64,000 nucleotides of DNA, taken from contig CM038918.1 in the NCBI GenBank assembly GCA_021904315.1, positions 5,657,349 through 5,721,348 of the forward strand, given 5' to 3'. The notes beneath the pieces were generated by a model. It was not told where the DNA came from, did not search any database, and worked only from the letters and a program-made list of their open reading frames with translations. Position 1 is the first letter of the stretch. Each line of letters starts with the position of its first letter. This document shows, piece after piece, positions 33,450 through 47,859 of the stretch. The position numbers were made by a program, and so were the translations under genes. This DNA is from Sphagnum magellanicum (lineage: Eukaryota; Streptophyta; Sphagnopsida; Sphagnales; Sphagnaceae).

Positions 33450-35580
33450 ACTACATCAAAATGGTCATCACTCCATGACTCATTTGATTCATTTTTTTGG
33501 GTGTTTCAGCATAAGAAACCTAGACACTACTGCAATATGCTGCAGGAGTGTTAGCAGCCTTATGTGTAACTCAAGATGTAGATTATCTGTAGCTTTTACA
33601 ACTTGTTGATTTTACTTGAAAAATGAAAGCCTTAGTTTGGAGCTTATGATATACCAACAGGATGAAGTGTGACTAAATCTGTCTTTCTTAAAACTTTGGG
33701 GAAGAATAAATTTTACACCATTTATGTTTCATTTTCTTAGAACTTTATTTAATTTCTATAGATGTGTACATCCAAGGCTCAAGCCTTTAGGCATGAATAA
33801 ATATTCTGTTTTGTCCACTAAAATGAAAATTTTCTCTAGCTATGCAGGTGAAAATTAAACCTCATTAGAGCATATCCTACCTTGATGCTTATAATTGGCA
33901 GTTTTTGCTGAAATATGTAGTAACCCAGTGGCAGAGACTGCCCTTTGATCTTAACTGAATTCAATTCTCAAGAAGTTTGGCAAAGAATTGGTTTGTAGTT
34001 ACTTCAGATTGTTAGTATACCAGATTCCAATATTGTTTGTCTATTGTTCATAGCTCATATTAAACATAGTGTGATAGAGCAACAAAAAAAGTTTGAAATA
34101 AGTAAAACTTTCAATCAAGATCCAAAGTGTATGGAAGTATCTCTGCACTTCAATGTAAAATACTTCCATGCACTTTGAATGCATTTTAAGTTGCTACAAA
34201 TGTTATGGAAAATCACTCTATGCATTCTGTGACAATTAAGGAAGATTGAACAATTCTTCCTCAGTACAGTAACAAAGAATGCTTAGTTCCAGAGTATGCA
34301 TACAGGTAGAATGCTACACTAGAGGAAATATCGAAGAAATACTGCTGTCTCCAGTCTTGTTGGGATTACTGGGTTTCTGGAGCCTATCTCATGCATGACA
34401 CAGGATATCAAACTCGCAAGGTCTGCAATGCTTTCCTGCATGAAATGCTTTCCTTCTCTCCTCTCCAAACTGGGCTTCGATTTCCCATTGAGTGTTGAAA
34501 ATTGTGTCACTGTTGAACATTGTGTAATGCAAGAAAGTGTTTCTGGGTTGGTTTCTTCTCTACAGAGATGGAGGAAAGTTGGATAGTATCCCGTTCCTGT
34601 CCTAGGACTACTTGGAAAGGTTACAACGTCCGTTCTAAGAGTGAGTACACAGTTCCTCAGAGAGTACACCTAGTTCATCAGCTCACAACAAAAAAAAATA
34701 GCAGGCCAGATAATGTAAAATTTTTACCAATCTGTTGGAACTGTGCAGATGATGGAGTGAAACACCCATATTGATGAAGGTTTCTTTCAGCTGTTGCAGT
34801 CTTGTTTGAGGATCTATAAGCGCATCAAAGTTGACTTCCATTCCCCTCTGTATTGCAAATTCCAACTGCATTAATGCCATCTTTGAAGTATCAGTACTTA
34901 GTGGAATGACTAACAATTGTCTTATATGATCTGTTCTTCAGTGACACTTTTATCACATTATTTGAAAAGAAGTTTGGTTGATTACAACAACAGGGCAACT
35001 GCATTTCCCTGACATTAACAGCTATCAAGCTGGCTTTTAGTTGCAATATTTGAACTTCATATGTGGGAATTGGGAGCCACCACAGTGCATGGACACTACT
35101 CAGCAAATGAAACACTCAGAACTCTGGCACAGGAAATCAAGAATTGGTAGAAACAGACCTGTCAAGGTCAATAACTGCTACAATTAAGATCCATGGCATG
35201 GGGTACTGAACTAACTCCAACCTTGAACTGCTCCACCAGCCTCCTGTTGCACACCACCCCATAGGCATCTGCACACACCACCACCAGTTGCATCAAGAAA
35301 ACTGCAATTCCTTCACAGTCTACCAAGCTTCACTCAGACTGCTAGACTGCCTCCTTCAAGCTGCATGCACAAAAAACCTTGCAATAAAGTCCCCCCCTTT
35401 TTAAGAGCACAAAGGGGACCTCAGACATACAAGTAGCAAAAAGTCTAGAACATTCTACAACAGTGATTCAATGACAGTTCAAACATGGGCCTTTAGTAAT
35501 GTGAGGAACTGCACTAAACTGCTTAGGCAAGCTTACCTCAAAGACATGCTGCTCAACCATTGAAGTGACCATTGCCCACT
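33450..35580. other. spacer with possible decayed exon-like segments
   Basis: Between the L18a-like gene and the PAS gene, which converge here. Two minus-strand open stretches (34683-34916 and 34319-34669) look more coding-like than the rest, see the findings. Otherwise nothing supported. Confidence 0.3.
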
Positions 35581-35583
35581 GGC

Positions 35584-36467
35584 TCATGGGTCAACCACCA
35601 GAACCCTGGCACTGCTGAGTGGGTTGCATGTCTCTCCATTCACAGCACTTGCAGAAATATCAGAGCCTTGCTCATTTGTGCACCAATCTACAAGGACAAC
35701 ACTAGAGAAAGGTTCAGTATCTGGTGATGTAAATCCTACTAGAAAAATAAAATCATGGACTTCAGCATTTTCCAAACCAGGACTCATTGTAAGGGGTTGA
35801 ATACATAGTTGCAGATGATGACATCTAGTGTTTGCATGTCTCAACGTGATAACATATGTCACAACAATTGTCCTACCTTGCCAACCTATGGAAGTATTTT
35901 CAGCTGCCAGGCTCCAATGGCCCTGAAGGATGTCATCCACATCCGTTCCTATGTCTGAATAGGGAGAAGGAGGTTGCTCATAGCCCTGATCATCACTGCC
36001 ATCCCCAGAGCTATCCTCACTGGTGCTCAGCTGATCAGCTACAATTCCATCATGTATACAACAATCAGCAACATATTTTACTGTATTTAAGAAGGAATTT
36101 GCAGAAAGTATGTGAGGTGAGAAAGTAATGATACCTTCAGAATCAAGGTCTCCAGCATTTTCCAGAGGCAGGTTGCCACATTCCAGTTGTGTCACAGGAA
36201 CAGTGAGGGGTATGATAACACACATTGCACCATGGACGACACCCACAGCATCTGTCCTCTTGCTGGCAAAGAGAAACACCTCTAAAGTTTGCCCCCACTT
36301 TGTCTTCATGTTCCAGATTTGCCCAGCTGAATCACCAACCTCAATTGCAGCCTTCAACACATCTTCACAGTCCCTGCCCATAATCCAAATGTGCATCAAC
36401 AGAAAATTTAGCTCCTGAATTGAGCTGGCCCAGCAGCTTGTGTTTTAGACAAAAACAGGAAAAAACA

Positions 36468-36503
<36 letters not shown>

Positions 36504-37459
36504 TTCATTCTTCCTATGTACTGTGCAAGAAGGAAAAGTGAAGAAGGGAAGGAAAAGCATGGACTGACCTTTTGCAAGCTGGTGATTGGGGTGTGAACAG
36601 AATTGATGCAAAATTAGGGATGTCAGCCACTTCAAGCTCATGCCAGCCACTGAGATCTGTAGCACGCCTGCAAACATACATATATCTCCAACAATACTTC
36701 TCTTTGAGAAATGTGACAATACCTCTCTCCTGGCAACACATAAGGCTAGGAAGATCATTATTGAGGAGGAACACTGCTCCTATGTTCAACTTTGTACTAG
36801 TTCCATTCATTGTCACAAGTGCATAGAAATCTATCTAACACTAAACCCATCAGCTGCTGCTTGGCAGCGGATGAGAGAAGTGCCTGAACAGAGTTGATGC
36901 GAAATTAAGCATGTCAGCCAGTCACTGAGATCTGTAGCATGCCTGCGAACATACATACATGTCCAGAGAAAAACAACAATACTTCTCTCTGAGAAACGTG
37001 ACAATACCTCTTTCCTGGCAATACGAACAGCTACAATGGATCATTGAGGAGCAAGCACTGCTGCTATGTTAAACTTTGTACTAGTTCCATTCATTATTAC
37101 AAGTGCACAGAAATCTATCTAACCCTAAACCTACCCGCAGCTGCTTGGCAGCAGATAGAGAGAAGTGCCTGCCTACACATACGGTATACATGCAAAACTC
37201 ACTTGTTCCATAAGACACAGCGCATGTTGAGATCAGCAGCAAACAGAGGCACAGGGAGCTCATCCGCGTACACAAAAGAGTTGCCGCTGGCCAGCGGCGG
37301 TAACTGCATCCCCATGAATGAAGAAGAAGTGCAGCGCGGCGGCGGGTGGCCCGCCAGCTCCAGCACAAAATCCAGAGCCGCACGCTGGTGATCCTCTCTT
37401 GTGCTAACAACGTCGGCTGCTAACAAGTCTCCTACACTTCTTTCGTACAGAGCATCCAT
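35584..37459 (-). CDS. PAS-domain protein, 303 aa (3' half uncertain)
   Basis: Minus-strand model: exons 37459-37203, 36667-36569, 36373-36135, 36038-35877 and 35738-35584 (912 bases, phases consistent). The first three exons form a PAS-like fold: PVPLFAADLNMRCVLWNK joined to RATDLSGWHELEVADI, then QIWNMKTKWGQTLEVFLFAS, and GVVHGAMCVI as the last strand. PAS domains sense small ligands, light or redox state, or mediate pairing. No LOV cysteine motif (NCRFLQ) is seen, so flavin photochemistry is unlikely. The rest is acidic and Ser-rich (SEDSSGDGSDDQGYEQPPSP) and ends SARVLVVDP then stop. The last two introns (96 and 138 bases) are multiples of three and in frame, so retained forms would also be open. 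Family identity beyond PAS is unknown. Start ATG is the first in frame. Confidence 0.6.
36469..36504. repeat. (CT)n microsatellite in PAS gene intron 2
   Basis: CT dinucleotides with one TAT interruption, about 36 bases, within the intron between exons 2 and 3 of the PAS gene. Confidence 0.9.
36595..37171. repeat. 291-bp tandem duplication carrying a decayed copy of PAS exon 2
   Basis: Copy A (36595-36885) includes real exon 2 (36569-36667); copy B (36886-37171) repeats it within intron 1. In copy B the exon piece at about 36901-36942 has lost about 17 bases between two CAGCCA repeats, which shifts its frame. The remainder aligns well (CTTTGTACTAGTTCCATTCA in both). Confidence 0.85.
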
Positions 37460-40400
37460 TACAAGACTTTGCCTGCCCGTCTCTCACTCTACCTCTCACT
37501 CACACACAATATCGCGCAGGAGGATGTCTCTCTGTCACTGCCTTTCACCCACTTGTGCACTCCAAGATTCCAACAGAACAGAAACAAAATCCCAAACACT
37601 TGAAGACTCCCCAGGGTTTGTGCTATATTTTTATGCAGAAACAAACCCCGCAATTCTTGCTCAGAGTTTGGTAAGGAGAAGAGGATTCTCAAAAGCAAGC
37701 AAACATTCTTTAGTTGTCGGACGGAGCATGTAGGGTTTCACGTGGGGCGCTTCCACGTGCTGCCAAGACGTTCGGAGTTGGCAGTGATGATGCGCAAGCA
37801 ACCTTCCTTCCTCCGCTGACGAGCCAAAGATTGCTCCTTGATTTGCGGGGGGGAAATCATGAATCACATGGGACGCCAACCCTCTCGGGTGTTGCTGCTC
37901 GCGCGGCTGAAAATCTGTGGCAACGAGGGAGGGAATGAACGTCAGCAGCTTTTTCTTCTACGTCCACTGTGACAAAACCACTCCTGGCAAACAAACAGAC
38001 AAACAAAGCCGCCAACACTGCGGTGACATCTGCTGCAACGCAGGTTCATCGGCGTTTTGTTGTACGTGCCTCGTGGCGTGCACTCCGTCAACACTACTGC
38101 AGTGACCTCTGCTGCAAACCAAAAGTTGTTGGCGTGGGCGTGCGCGTGGCGTGCAGACCGATGTGGCTTTGAAGAAGAAGCGATGCTGGTGGAATTGCAT
38201 GAAGACACGAAAGTCATCCCGTCAGAGTTCAGGTGGTTTTAAGCACCTTCTTGCAAGCGTGATTGTTGCCGGACTTTTTTTCTTCTGTCAGAATTGATAT
38301 GGACTTTGCTGATGGGGCTCAGATGTTCGCGGACAAGCTCGATGTTCGTGCAAAAATACCATACTTTACCTAGCCAGCCACTCACCCTGTGTGGCCTTCA
38401 GCAGAGCTCAAGCAAAACTCTGCACAGGGTGTCTAGAACTTGAACATTTGCAAGTTGCATCCAACAACAACTTTCACAAGCAGGAAATGACCATCATGCA
38501 CTACATGATACAGAACATGAACATGGAAATTCACAGGATCTGATGATGGAGCTGCAAAGCTCGGAATCAAGCCAACAGAGGAGACGACAGGCCTCATATT
38601 GAGACATGCTTATTGAGAAACTAGAAGCAGTGCCTGTGAGGAAGCGAGCTGCAAACTGCCAGGCATCAAGGCAGCAAAAAACCCCACATATCTGTATTAC
38701 AAGGGTAGCAGCATTTCCAAAGGCTCTTTGATCATGAAAATTCCTGCTGCAAACAAAGATACAAACTGAACACCTGCAGCTTGTACAAGCAGCTTTGCAG
38801 CAACGACATGAAGTCTAGAAGAACAGGAGAAAACAGCTTCGGTGCCACCACATGAATTACAAGAACAGGAGAATGTACAACATCTGAGATCCACATATGT
38901 GATGTATCATCTGACAGTCTCCTGCCATGCACCTTGCTTGCTGCCAACATACTCCTGAAGATCAACTGGATCTATGAATTCTCTATGACATAAGAAATTG
39001 CAGAAAGATGCTGGCAAAGTAGCAGCTACAATGCATGAATTGTCATATTATGTATCAGAAGGTCACATGGTTTTCTGATGACTTTCTGTTTTGTGTCTTT
39101 GTCCTCATGGGCTTTGCTGTTGTTTCTATACCTGTTTGCCATCATTTTTTGGTCCCAAACTGAGCTCACCTGTGTCAACCAACCTGCATAGGGTGGCTGA
39201 CTTGCAGATCTACTCTGAAGAGATTGACCTGCCAAACTGCTCCTCCCTGCTTGCATCACAGTTTCGCCCTCCCTGACAACATCAGATTGCATCTTGCTGA
39301 GATCTTGTACATGGACTTGGTTACCAATCAAATTTTCTTCAAAATTCTTGCCTTCATGTCAAGGATTTCCCTAGCAACAGAGCTGGATCTGCTGCCTCTT
39401 GTGCAATGCTGCAATTTTTAGCATCATACTTCTTGCCACTGCAACTTCTTTTCAAGCTCAGCAGCTACCTACATCACCCAATGTATCCAAGGTTACAAGT
39501 TACAAGAAATCTCCAAACTCACAATTAAAAGGGTAAACAGAAACCAGGTGAGAAAGGGAATCTTTAGAGGGTAGCCCTTATTCTTCAGAAGGAGACTGAG
39601 ACTGACCAACTGAGAGAGATGAAGAAAATGTTAGAACCATAGCTGCAGAGGTTCACTGACCATCAGGTTCATAGCATGACATTGTTGGTAGTGACTGACA
39701 TTCCTCTTCTAGATCTTGAGCTTGTGCTCATAGGTTAGTGGCTGACAGTAACCAACATATTGAGTTTCTGTTACAAGTTCAGAGATGACAGGGATAACTC
39801 ATCCATGATGTTGGCTAGCTCACTGAACAGAATAGATTATACAAGCAACTAGAAAGAGAGAAGGAAAACAGGAAGAGGAAGAGAAAGAAGAGAAACCATG
39901 CTAAGATTTATGAATCAGACAAGAATCAGAATTTGACAAGCAGCCTGAAATTCAAAAGGATTTATGTTACAATTCCAAATAGAGTGCCCAACAGTTGGTT
40001 GAGAGGAACCTGCTAACATGGTCTTTTCCCCAAGTCCTGGTCGACTGGGTGGGATAGGAAAGTTGCTGCTTTGGTTCATGAAGAACGCTTTGCCAATGAC
40101 CTCACATGGCTGCACCTGCTTTAAGCTCCTTTTCTCTAGACAACCCTTGTTTAAATCTCCTGAGAAAACCGAACCAGAGGAGGTAAGTAAATGTCCAAAG
40201 CAAAGAATTGTTTATGAGAGCAAATTCAAAAACACATCAAAAGTATGAACAGGATGAACAGGACCATCTGGAGGCAAGGAACTTCCCCTGCTGTCTGTCT
40301 CTTCAACCCCAATGAAACCAAAATGACAAGTGATGGCTGAACCCTGACTCGCCATTCTCTGGCCCAAGGAGTGACATAACATCCCCGCATACATCAGTTC

Positions 40401-41300
40401 AGGTTAATCACACATTCTTTGCGGTCTTTGCTGGTTTATGTATCATCCCCATTTGAGCTTTTACCCCACACATGCCCACGAGAGGACTTTCTACAATTCC
40501 ATGACTTGGGGTCTGTCACATTGTCCATCTCAAGTTGTCAGAACATATAACATCAATAATAGCCATGGTAGCATATCTTTATAAGCTCACAGCATACCAG
40601 ACCTCATCACACCGATGAAGACCACGGTTTAATTGAACATGATTTTCCCTGAAATCTCTAGTTCATGCCATATCAAATGATGATCATCTCGACTTTGATT
40701 GTGGTTGGAGGGCAGGTTTTGCCCATCAGGACCCAACAACAATTTTTTCAACAGATTGTGCAGTGCAGTGTCTTGCAGTAACATTTTGAGTACTGGAAGT
40801 TTGGGCAGCTAGCCTCCTTTTGACAATGCAACCCACAAGATGCTCATTGCTATGCAGTCTGAATGTGAGAAACCTGCACATGATCAGCAATTGCAACTGT
40901 TCAAACCATAGCAACTTTTCATATGTTTTTCTAGTGAGTTGTGCTCACAGTCTTCTCATAGCTTTACCAGTCAAGCATTGACCAATTGTAGGAATTGTAA
41001 GAGCTGTGAATCAAACTATGACTCATTGGAAAATAACATCTGTCCCTTTTTAATGAGAATATGTGTTCCTAGAGTTCCTAACATGCTTAACTACATATTT
41101 TCAACTGCCTTGGAGCTCTCCAATGGAAAGCAACTTTCCTTCGGGCAAGAAATAAGGCCCTATGTCAGTGGCTTTCCATTAGGCTGGTATGATCAGAGCA
41201 CACTGTAGCACACTACGTGTAACTGTGATCACAACAGCCTAATGGAAAGAGACCCTTAGTGCACGTCAACAATAACACATGTCTGATACTAGGGCAAACA
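37460..41300. other. upstream region of the PAS gene and gene-poor spacer
   Basis: 37.46-38.25 kb is CpG-richer and probably the promoter side of the PAS gene; it includes an imperfect repeat around CAACACTGC/CAACACTAC (38010-38120). From 38.3 to 41.3 kb only short open stretches of random composition are seen. No gene supported. Confidence 0.35.
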
Positions 41301-44300
41301 CTCTTTGCAAGCATCAAATTGATCAATCGTGACAACAATTGTATATAGAACTCTAATTTAAACTCTAATTAAATTGAAAGAGCAACATTAGAAAGCTATA
41401 GTTTAGTCATTAAATAATGCTTGAAACCTTAAACTGAAATTTCGTAAAATGTACACACAGAGGTGTTAAAAATAAAGATTATTTCATATTGGTAATCACG
41501 AAATTTGTGAAGGCTTCTTTACAAGTGATTATTGGGTCTTGGACAATGGGGAGAAGGACATGGGGCCAAGGGTGTATTGATGCAACATTGTTGGGGGAGC
41601 CAATGCCTATGGGAGGTGAGAAGGGGCAAGTATGGTGGAAGCTTCTAGTAACATCCGTTGTTTATTTTGGACACACATAACATGTTCCAAATATTGATGA
41701 CAAGGTTCATTTTCTCTTCATTTTCCACATCTTGTCTTTCACAATGCACATGTGGAGTTGTTTAATGCTTGAGTTCCAAAAATTATTTTGGAAGATCACC
41801 TAATGTAGTCTTTTAATTGGTATGACACCAATCAACTCTTGTTGGATCAACGACAAATCATGATTTGAGTTCAATGCTAGTTCAACTACAAGTTCATGCC
41901 ACTATGAGTAGTTGGAGGAAAATATTCAAATTAGGCTAGATGTGCAACAACAATCAACTTGTCATTCTTGGTACAAATTAACAATTGTGAGGTAGATAAC
42001 AACTTTTATTTGTTTGTGCACTTGTCCACCGATGGCAACCTTTTTGTGTTCACCAACAAGGATTCCATAGAAGCTTATGATGCAATGCAAAGAGCCAACT
42101 CGTTTAGCTACTTTGAAATAAATATGGATGTGGAAGGGAATGGCAAGTACTTAAGTTGGAGATTGTGTGCACCTTGCACAATGCAACAAATGTTTTGAAC
42201 AACAACGACTAGTGACATTAGTCTTCAATGCCTTCCCAAACATTCTTCAACTTCAACTTAACAACTACATGAATAAAAAGTGGAACATTGATATTTGTTT
42301 TCAAGCTTTCAAATTTCTGCCCATGACAATCCAAGTTTTTTCATGTCTGTTTGGTAGCACTTGAAACCGCCATCAAGTTTACCATATGATGTCTTTGAGG
42401 ATCTTCTCATTTTCTACCCTTGGAACCCTTATGCATCTAATTATGGTTGCAATGTAACATGACATTTGTTCAAGCTTGAGGATTGTAATTGTTCTTGAAG
42501 ATTAAACAAGTGATTTCTGGTGTTTTGTTTTTATTCAAGTGGTGACACAAGAAATGGTGGGTGGTGGGTCAATTGGGCTTCTAATTGTAGTGATTTAAAA
42601 CTTCTCATTTGCTATATGGGTTATAAGGTGTTGGGTTACTTGCTAGAATCTCTAGAAAGTTGCAAAAGAAAACCCATGTTATGGTTATGCTAAAGCCAAA
42701 ATAACAACAAATCAGAATGAAAGGTGATGTGATACAAGTAGAACATTATTCAATTTCATTGTGTTATTCTAGAGTTTTTTCTCCATTTCGTATATGCAAT
42801 CAATGCCAAAATCTACAAGAATTATGCCAACAAGTAATTCATGAAAATCTAGTCCATGCATTAAGTTTGAACTTTGAGTAGAAACTAAATATGTGGGTGA
42901 TTGTCACCGTTCCAACTAGTCTTATCCTTTTTTTTTGGGTGGGTTTTTTTTGTTCTTAAAAGTCAATTTTCCTAAATTTGTTTGTTTATTGATATCTTGT
43001 TAGGCTTGAAATATTTTCAAGATTTTTGACTATGTTGACTCTATTGAGTGTATGTTTATTGCGAACATGTAATTGAGGTTTGTTTGTTTGTCTTGAGGTA
43101 GACAAAGATAAGGAAATCTTACTAAATGCTAAAAACCCAAAATAAGATTGGAAAGTTGGTTATTTTTTCTACTAATGAGGACAAGGAAAATATCAGCATT
43201 ATAGACCTAACATACTTGGTTGTATGTGTTGGCACTAGTGGTGGCAATGGTTTTACAAAGAAATTGTTTTCAACTTAATTGTCATAGGAAAGATCTTTTA
43301 CAATATTAATTTGTGTAGTATTGATGATGTTGTAAAATTGTACATTCCAAGTAGCATGCACATGAACAAGCAAACAATAATGCCCACAATTCTTCATATT
43401 GGATTCTTCAAAGAGTTTGTAAGGAAAATTAATTCAGATTGGAGAGGAAGTGTGAAACTTCACAATGTGATTATGATAAAATATTTTGAGTATTATTCTT
43501 TGTTTGTTCACTTATTTTCATTGTGTGTAAATGGGTGCATAAACTTGAATATAATACAAAGGGTTTTGCCATTGAACTTATTTTGAAATGTTTGCAAATG
43601 GTCCCTTTGTGCAAGAATAAAGGTTTAATGTATACCTTTTTAATGAAAAAATATTTTAAAATGATTATGGAACTACTTGATCATGGTTATAATGAGTTGT
43701 GTATTTACAAAGCTATGAAATGGATAAGCATGTGCCAAGGGAACTAGATGACAATTGTGATTCTTTTGCATAAGTATTAAAAGTTTTTTTCCTAGCAATA
43801 CATTAGATCTAAAAGCTTGAATTGTTGGAGTTTCATTATGAGAATATAATTGTTTTTCAACTAGGCTTGCAATCTAGTTTTAGTTGTAATTTTGAATTAC
43901 AATAACCACTTGCAATTTAATGTTTTTTAACAACTTGAATGTTGTCAAATGAGTTGGAAGAATTACAATGACACAACTCACCATATATGAAATTGTATAC
44001 ATATGTAACTTGTGCAACTATGTTCTAACTTTATCATTGTAACTACTATGCCATTACATTATAACTATTGTGCCACTACATTGCAATTATTGTGTAATTA
44101 CATAGGCAACAATGTGTTAATGTGACAATGATGTGTTAACAAATCATCAATGGACATGTGGAAATTTTAAATTTTATTTTGATATTTAATATTTTCTAAA
44201 TTAAATTTTAATCATTCAACTTAGGATTGATAAGATGTTGAAGTGTGGTGCTTAGGTCAATAGGTGGGTAGGCATTACTACCTATATTTCCTAGGCTAGG

Positions 44301-45207
44301 TATGTAATTAAGCCTAGGTAGATAGGTAGGTAGGCTTAGGCTAGGTAAACCTTCATTTGGGATAATCTTATTTTATTTGGATTTAACCTTTAAAGCCAAA
44401 CCTTATTTTATTGGTTTATTCCAAATGTCACTTGTTTTTTAATACTCTTAGTGCACTTATTTATATATTTTACAAACTTGAAAGGTATAACAAACAATAT
44501 GAGATAAAAAAATTAGTTGCATCTTAATTGTAATTCACTTGCAACTAATACAAGATAGTTAGGTTAGTGAACAAACACTTGAACTTTTAAAGAGCTTTAG
44601 ATATTAATAGATTGTCCTCTTTTTTTCAAGTGCAAATGATTTTTTTAGACTTTAACTTCATGTACCCACAACCATTTAAAATTTTAATAAATATAATAAA
44701 TGAAAAAGATATGGTTGTAAAAAATAAGTAGGGCTAATGTTTGGTCATTAATTTTATTCACACTTAAGGATTTAGCACATTAATATTCTTCATGGTTCTT
44801 CTGTGTTGTTCATTTACCTTTGGAGCTTAAATAATTAATGTTGATTTTAATTTTTCACACCCATATTATTTTAGATTGTTAAAAAAAAAGAAAAAACAAG
44901 GAAGATATGAAGTTTACAAATAAAATGTCATTTAAAAAAACACTATGTGATTTCGACATGCTTTGTGTTTTTTCTATGTTGTTCCTTTGCCTCTAAAGTC
45001 AAAACATATAATGTAGAACTTACCTACATATAATTATAGATTATACCATGATATTAATAATAATAATAATAATAATATTTATTTTATATTAATTTTTATC
45101 GATAATTGTAAAGATGTTGTTAATGAATGTTTTATTTATTCCAATTGTATCGTAGTTGTCACAAGTGAATTTTCTACAACTTGCTAAGAAAGTCAAACAT
45201 GGTTGAT

Positions 45208-45209
<2 letters not shown>

Positions 45210-45243
<34 letters not shown>
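45210..45243. repeat. (TA)17 microsatellite
   Basis: About 34 bases of pure AT dinucleotides in the AT-rich spacer. No associated gene. Confidence 0.95.
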
Positions 45244-45245
<2 letters not shown>

Positions 45246-46437
45246 GCATACATTCATTTGTATACATGTCCATCTTGGGACTAACATGCAACTATAATAT
45301 AATTCCACAAATTTTTGATGTGATATTATTTTTTTAATTCCCCATATTTCCATGGGATAGTTGTAACATAGTTATAAATTAATTGTTTCAAAGCTTTAAT
45401 TGCAGGGTAGTGAGGTTTCCATGAACACAATTTCTCATAGTGTTTGCATTTAGAAAAAATCATGTAAAAATTAACATAGGTCAAGCAAAGTCTTAAGAGA
45501 TCACTAAACCTTAGATCCTATGCAACAAGAAGACGTCGATAGACTTTCAAAAAATGTAACACAAGGTAAAAAAAAATGAGAAAAAAATGTTAAGTATCAA
45601 CTATGCCAAAATGTTGTTTTACAATGGGAGAGCAATACAACTTTTGAATGAAAATTAAAACTTGAAAGGGCGTTCAAAGCTTTGTTCCTACTTTTGTGAC
45701 ACCATAGCCCTTCTAATCTTGTGCATTTAAAGTATTTATCAAGGGGAAGCTATAGAGCGTGGGCAATATGTGAGGGGAGAAAAAGGAAAGTACTTGAAGT
45801 GAATTTGCATTATTCTTTAAGTATGATTTATTTATTGTTTTTGATCATGTGTAGAAATTGATCATGCACAAAAATCATTTCACTTCTTTCTAGCATGGTC
45901 TTTCAACTTGAAAATATTCATGATATCACTAAGGGCAGATTCTGAAACTATAGTATTTAGATCCATGTCCATACATTGTTGCATGATAGTTCTTGTATCT
46001 TTTTTATGGTTTAAATCATTATCATCAGGCTCAATTGGATCACAAGTCTTTATTTTTTATATATTGATATGATGAAAATAAAACATTAATTAAATTCATT
46101 CCTAATGTTTCCATCTAAAAATTTGGATTAAAGTTTTGAAATAGGACTGTCTATTCCTAACCTTAGCAAATCATCGTATTTTTTTCACTAAATTGTGTCC
46201 ATGCATAAAACAACCAGGCACAAACATGAGGTTTGATTACTAACATTTGAAAATCCACTTTTGTATTTATTTTGTTCAACAATTGTTCTTAGATGATTAA
46301 GGACGTTTACATATGGAATTGTTGTTTGAAAGAATGTTTAAACGGCCATTGGGGGATTACATTTGTAAATGGAAGTTTCCCCATACAATTTACAAATATG
46401 AACAACAAACAAACAGGGTATTTTGATTTCATTTAGT

Positions 46438-46980
46438 TTATGAATTCAAAGCTTTTATGAATATTATAAAATCAAGGAGCCAAATCATCTTTTGTTCCTT
46501 TGGCAAATGTAGTTCTTGCATTTGGTCCTTCATGTAAGGAATCAAAATCCTTTCAACAAATTGTTGGCAAATTTCAAGTGTGGACCAATGATTAACAAAG
46601 TACATAAGATGAAAGCTTGTTATTAGACAAAAGATTTTTCCTATAGTTCTTGGAAGGAGACATCTAATTGTTGTTCCTATGAAAATAATTCGCACATGCA
46701 AGAAATTTCCATTATTCAAAGATGATACTAAAGATGTAATTTTTCTTTTGTCCTTGATCCCCAAAACATGTATATATTTTTCTCTTTCATTTCCCATGTT
46801 TTCTTTCCTTTTGGTAGGTGCGATAAAATTGAATAAACAATAATTTCTTTTAATTAAACAAGCTTTGTGTTGTAGTTTGGGAATTGGTGATGTACCATGA
46901 TGTAGATTATGATTTGCATGGGATCCTTGGCAATATTTTCTTTTCTTGTTACTATATTCTATTTTTTGAAAAGCTTTCAA
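46438..46980 (-). pseudogene. unidentified 180-codon open frame in repeat region
   Basis: A single open frame on the minus strand, rich in Lys, Ile, Leu and Phe. I recognise no domain. It lies about 900 bases inside the CACTA-like terminus at 47881, on the same strand as that terminus reads, so it could be a remnant of a transposon gene. The length alone is unusual in this AT-rich region but not proof of coding. Confidence 0.2.
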
Positions 46981-47859
46981 AGATGACTAGTTTTGGGAGA
47001 AGGTTTTGATTAAATCGGCTAGTACTTCATGACTTTTGGAGAGGATGTTAATTTTATTCTTGGAGATTCACAATAAAGTGAGACTATTTTTCCTATTGCA
47101 TTGTGTATCCTTGTCAATTCTATGGGGTTTGGGTATTTAGGTGATGATTTAGTTGGTTGAGAAATAATAGTTTCATGTGCATCTTTTCATAGCACTTTGT
47201 CTATCTCTAAGGAGTAAAAACTTATATTATAGTTAAATTTATAGGTCTTGGAATTGGTGGGATGTTATGGAATATATAACTTATGATTTGCTTTCATGAG
47301 CAATTTTTTTGTTTAAAAGGGTTGATGAATATGATATGCACCATATCATTCAAAGAGGAGATCAAAAAACCAATAAATATATAAGTAGTTTTGACTAACA
47401 TGTACTTGGGGTGTTGTCAAATTTGATTTATATGTAGGGTGTTGCCATCATGGTTTTTTTTAACAACATAAGTTTATTGTTGCCAACTTCAATACTTCAA
47501 TTGGAATAACAAAGATGGCATGTGTGGTAGATATAAACATCTTTGTACACCTGGTAGAATATTATTGGAGTTCCACAAAATACCATTGTAGTTGCAAAAA
47601 CAACTAAGTTATCATCAATTGATGGATGCAACCAAATTCTAGATCACACAAGCTCATTTTTCATCTATATTTTCAACTAAAGATTCTATAGTCATAAGTT
47701 ATAGTTGCACCTATGACTAAACTTTAGTTCAAACCTCATGTAGTTGCATATGCGACTAGCATGACTTGCAAATATAGTGACTCATAGGATTGATTCTTCT
47801 ATTGTCACAAAATAAGTTAGTTTGCATATCAATCACATCATAGATGCAAACATATGTTT

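Noticed and set aside
39026-39331. 101-aa minus-strand open frame
   Set aside because: Composition looks somewhat coding but there is no domain, no supporting exons nearby and no conserved motif that I recognise.
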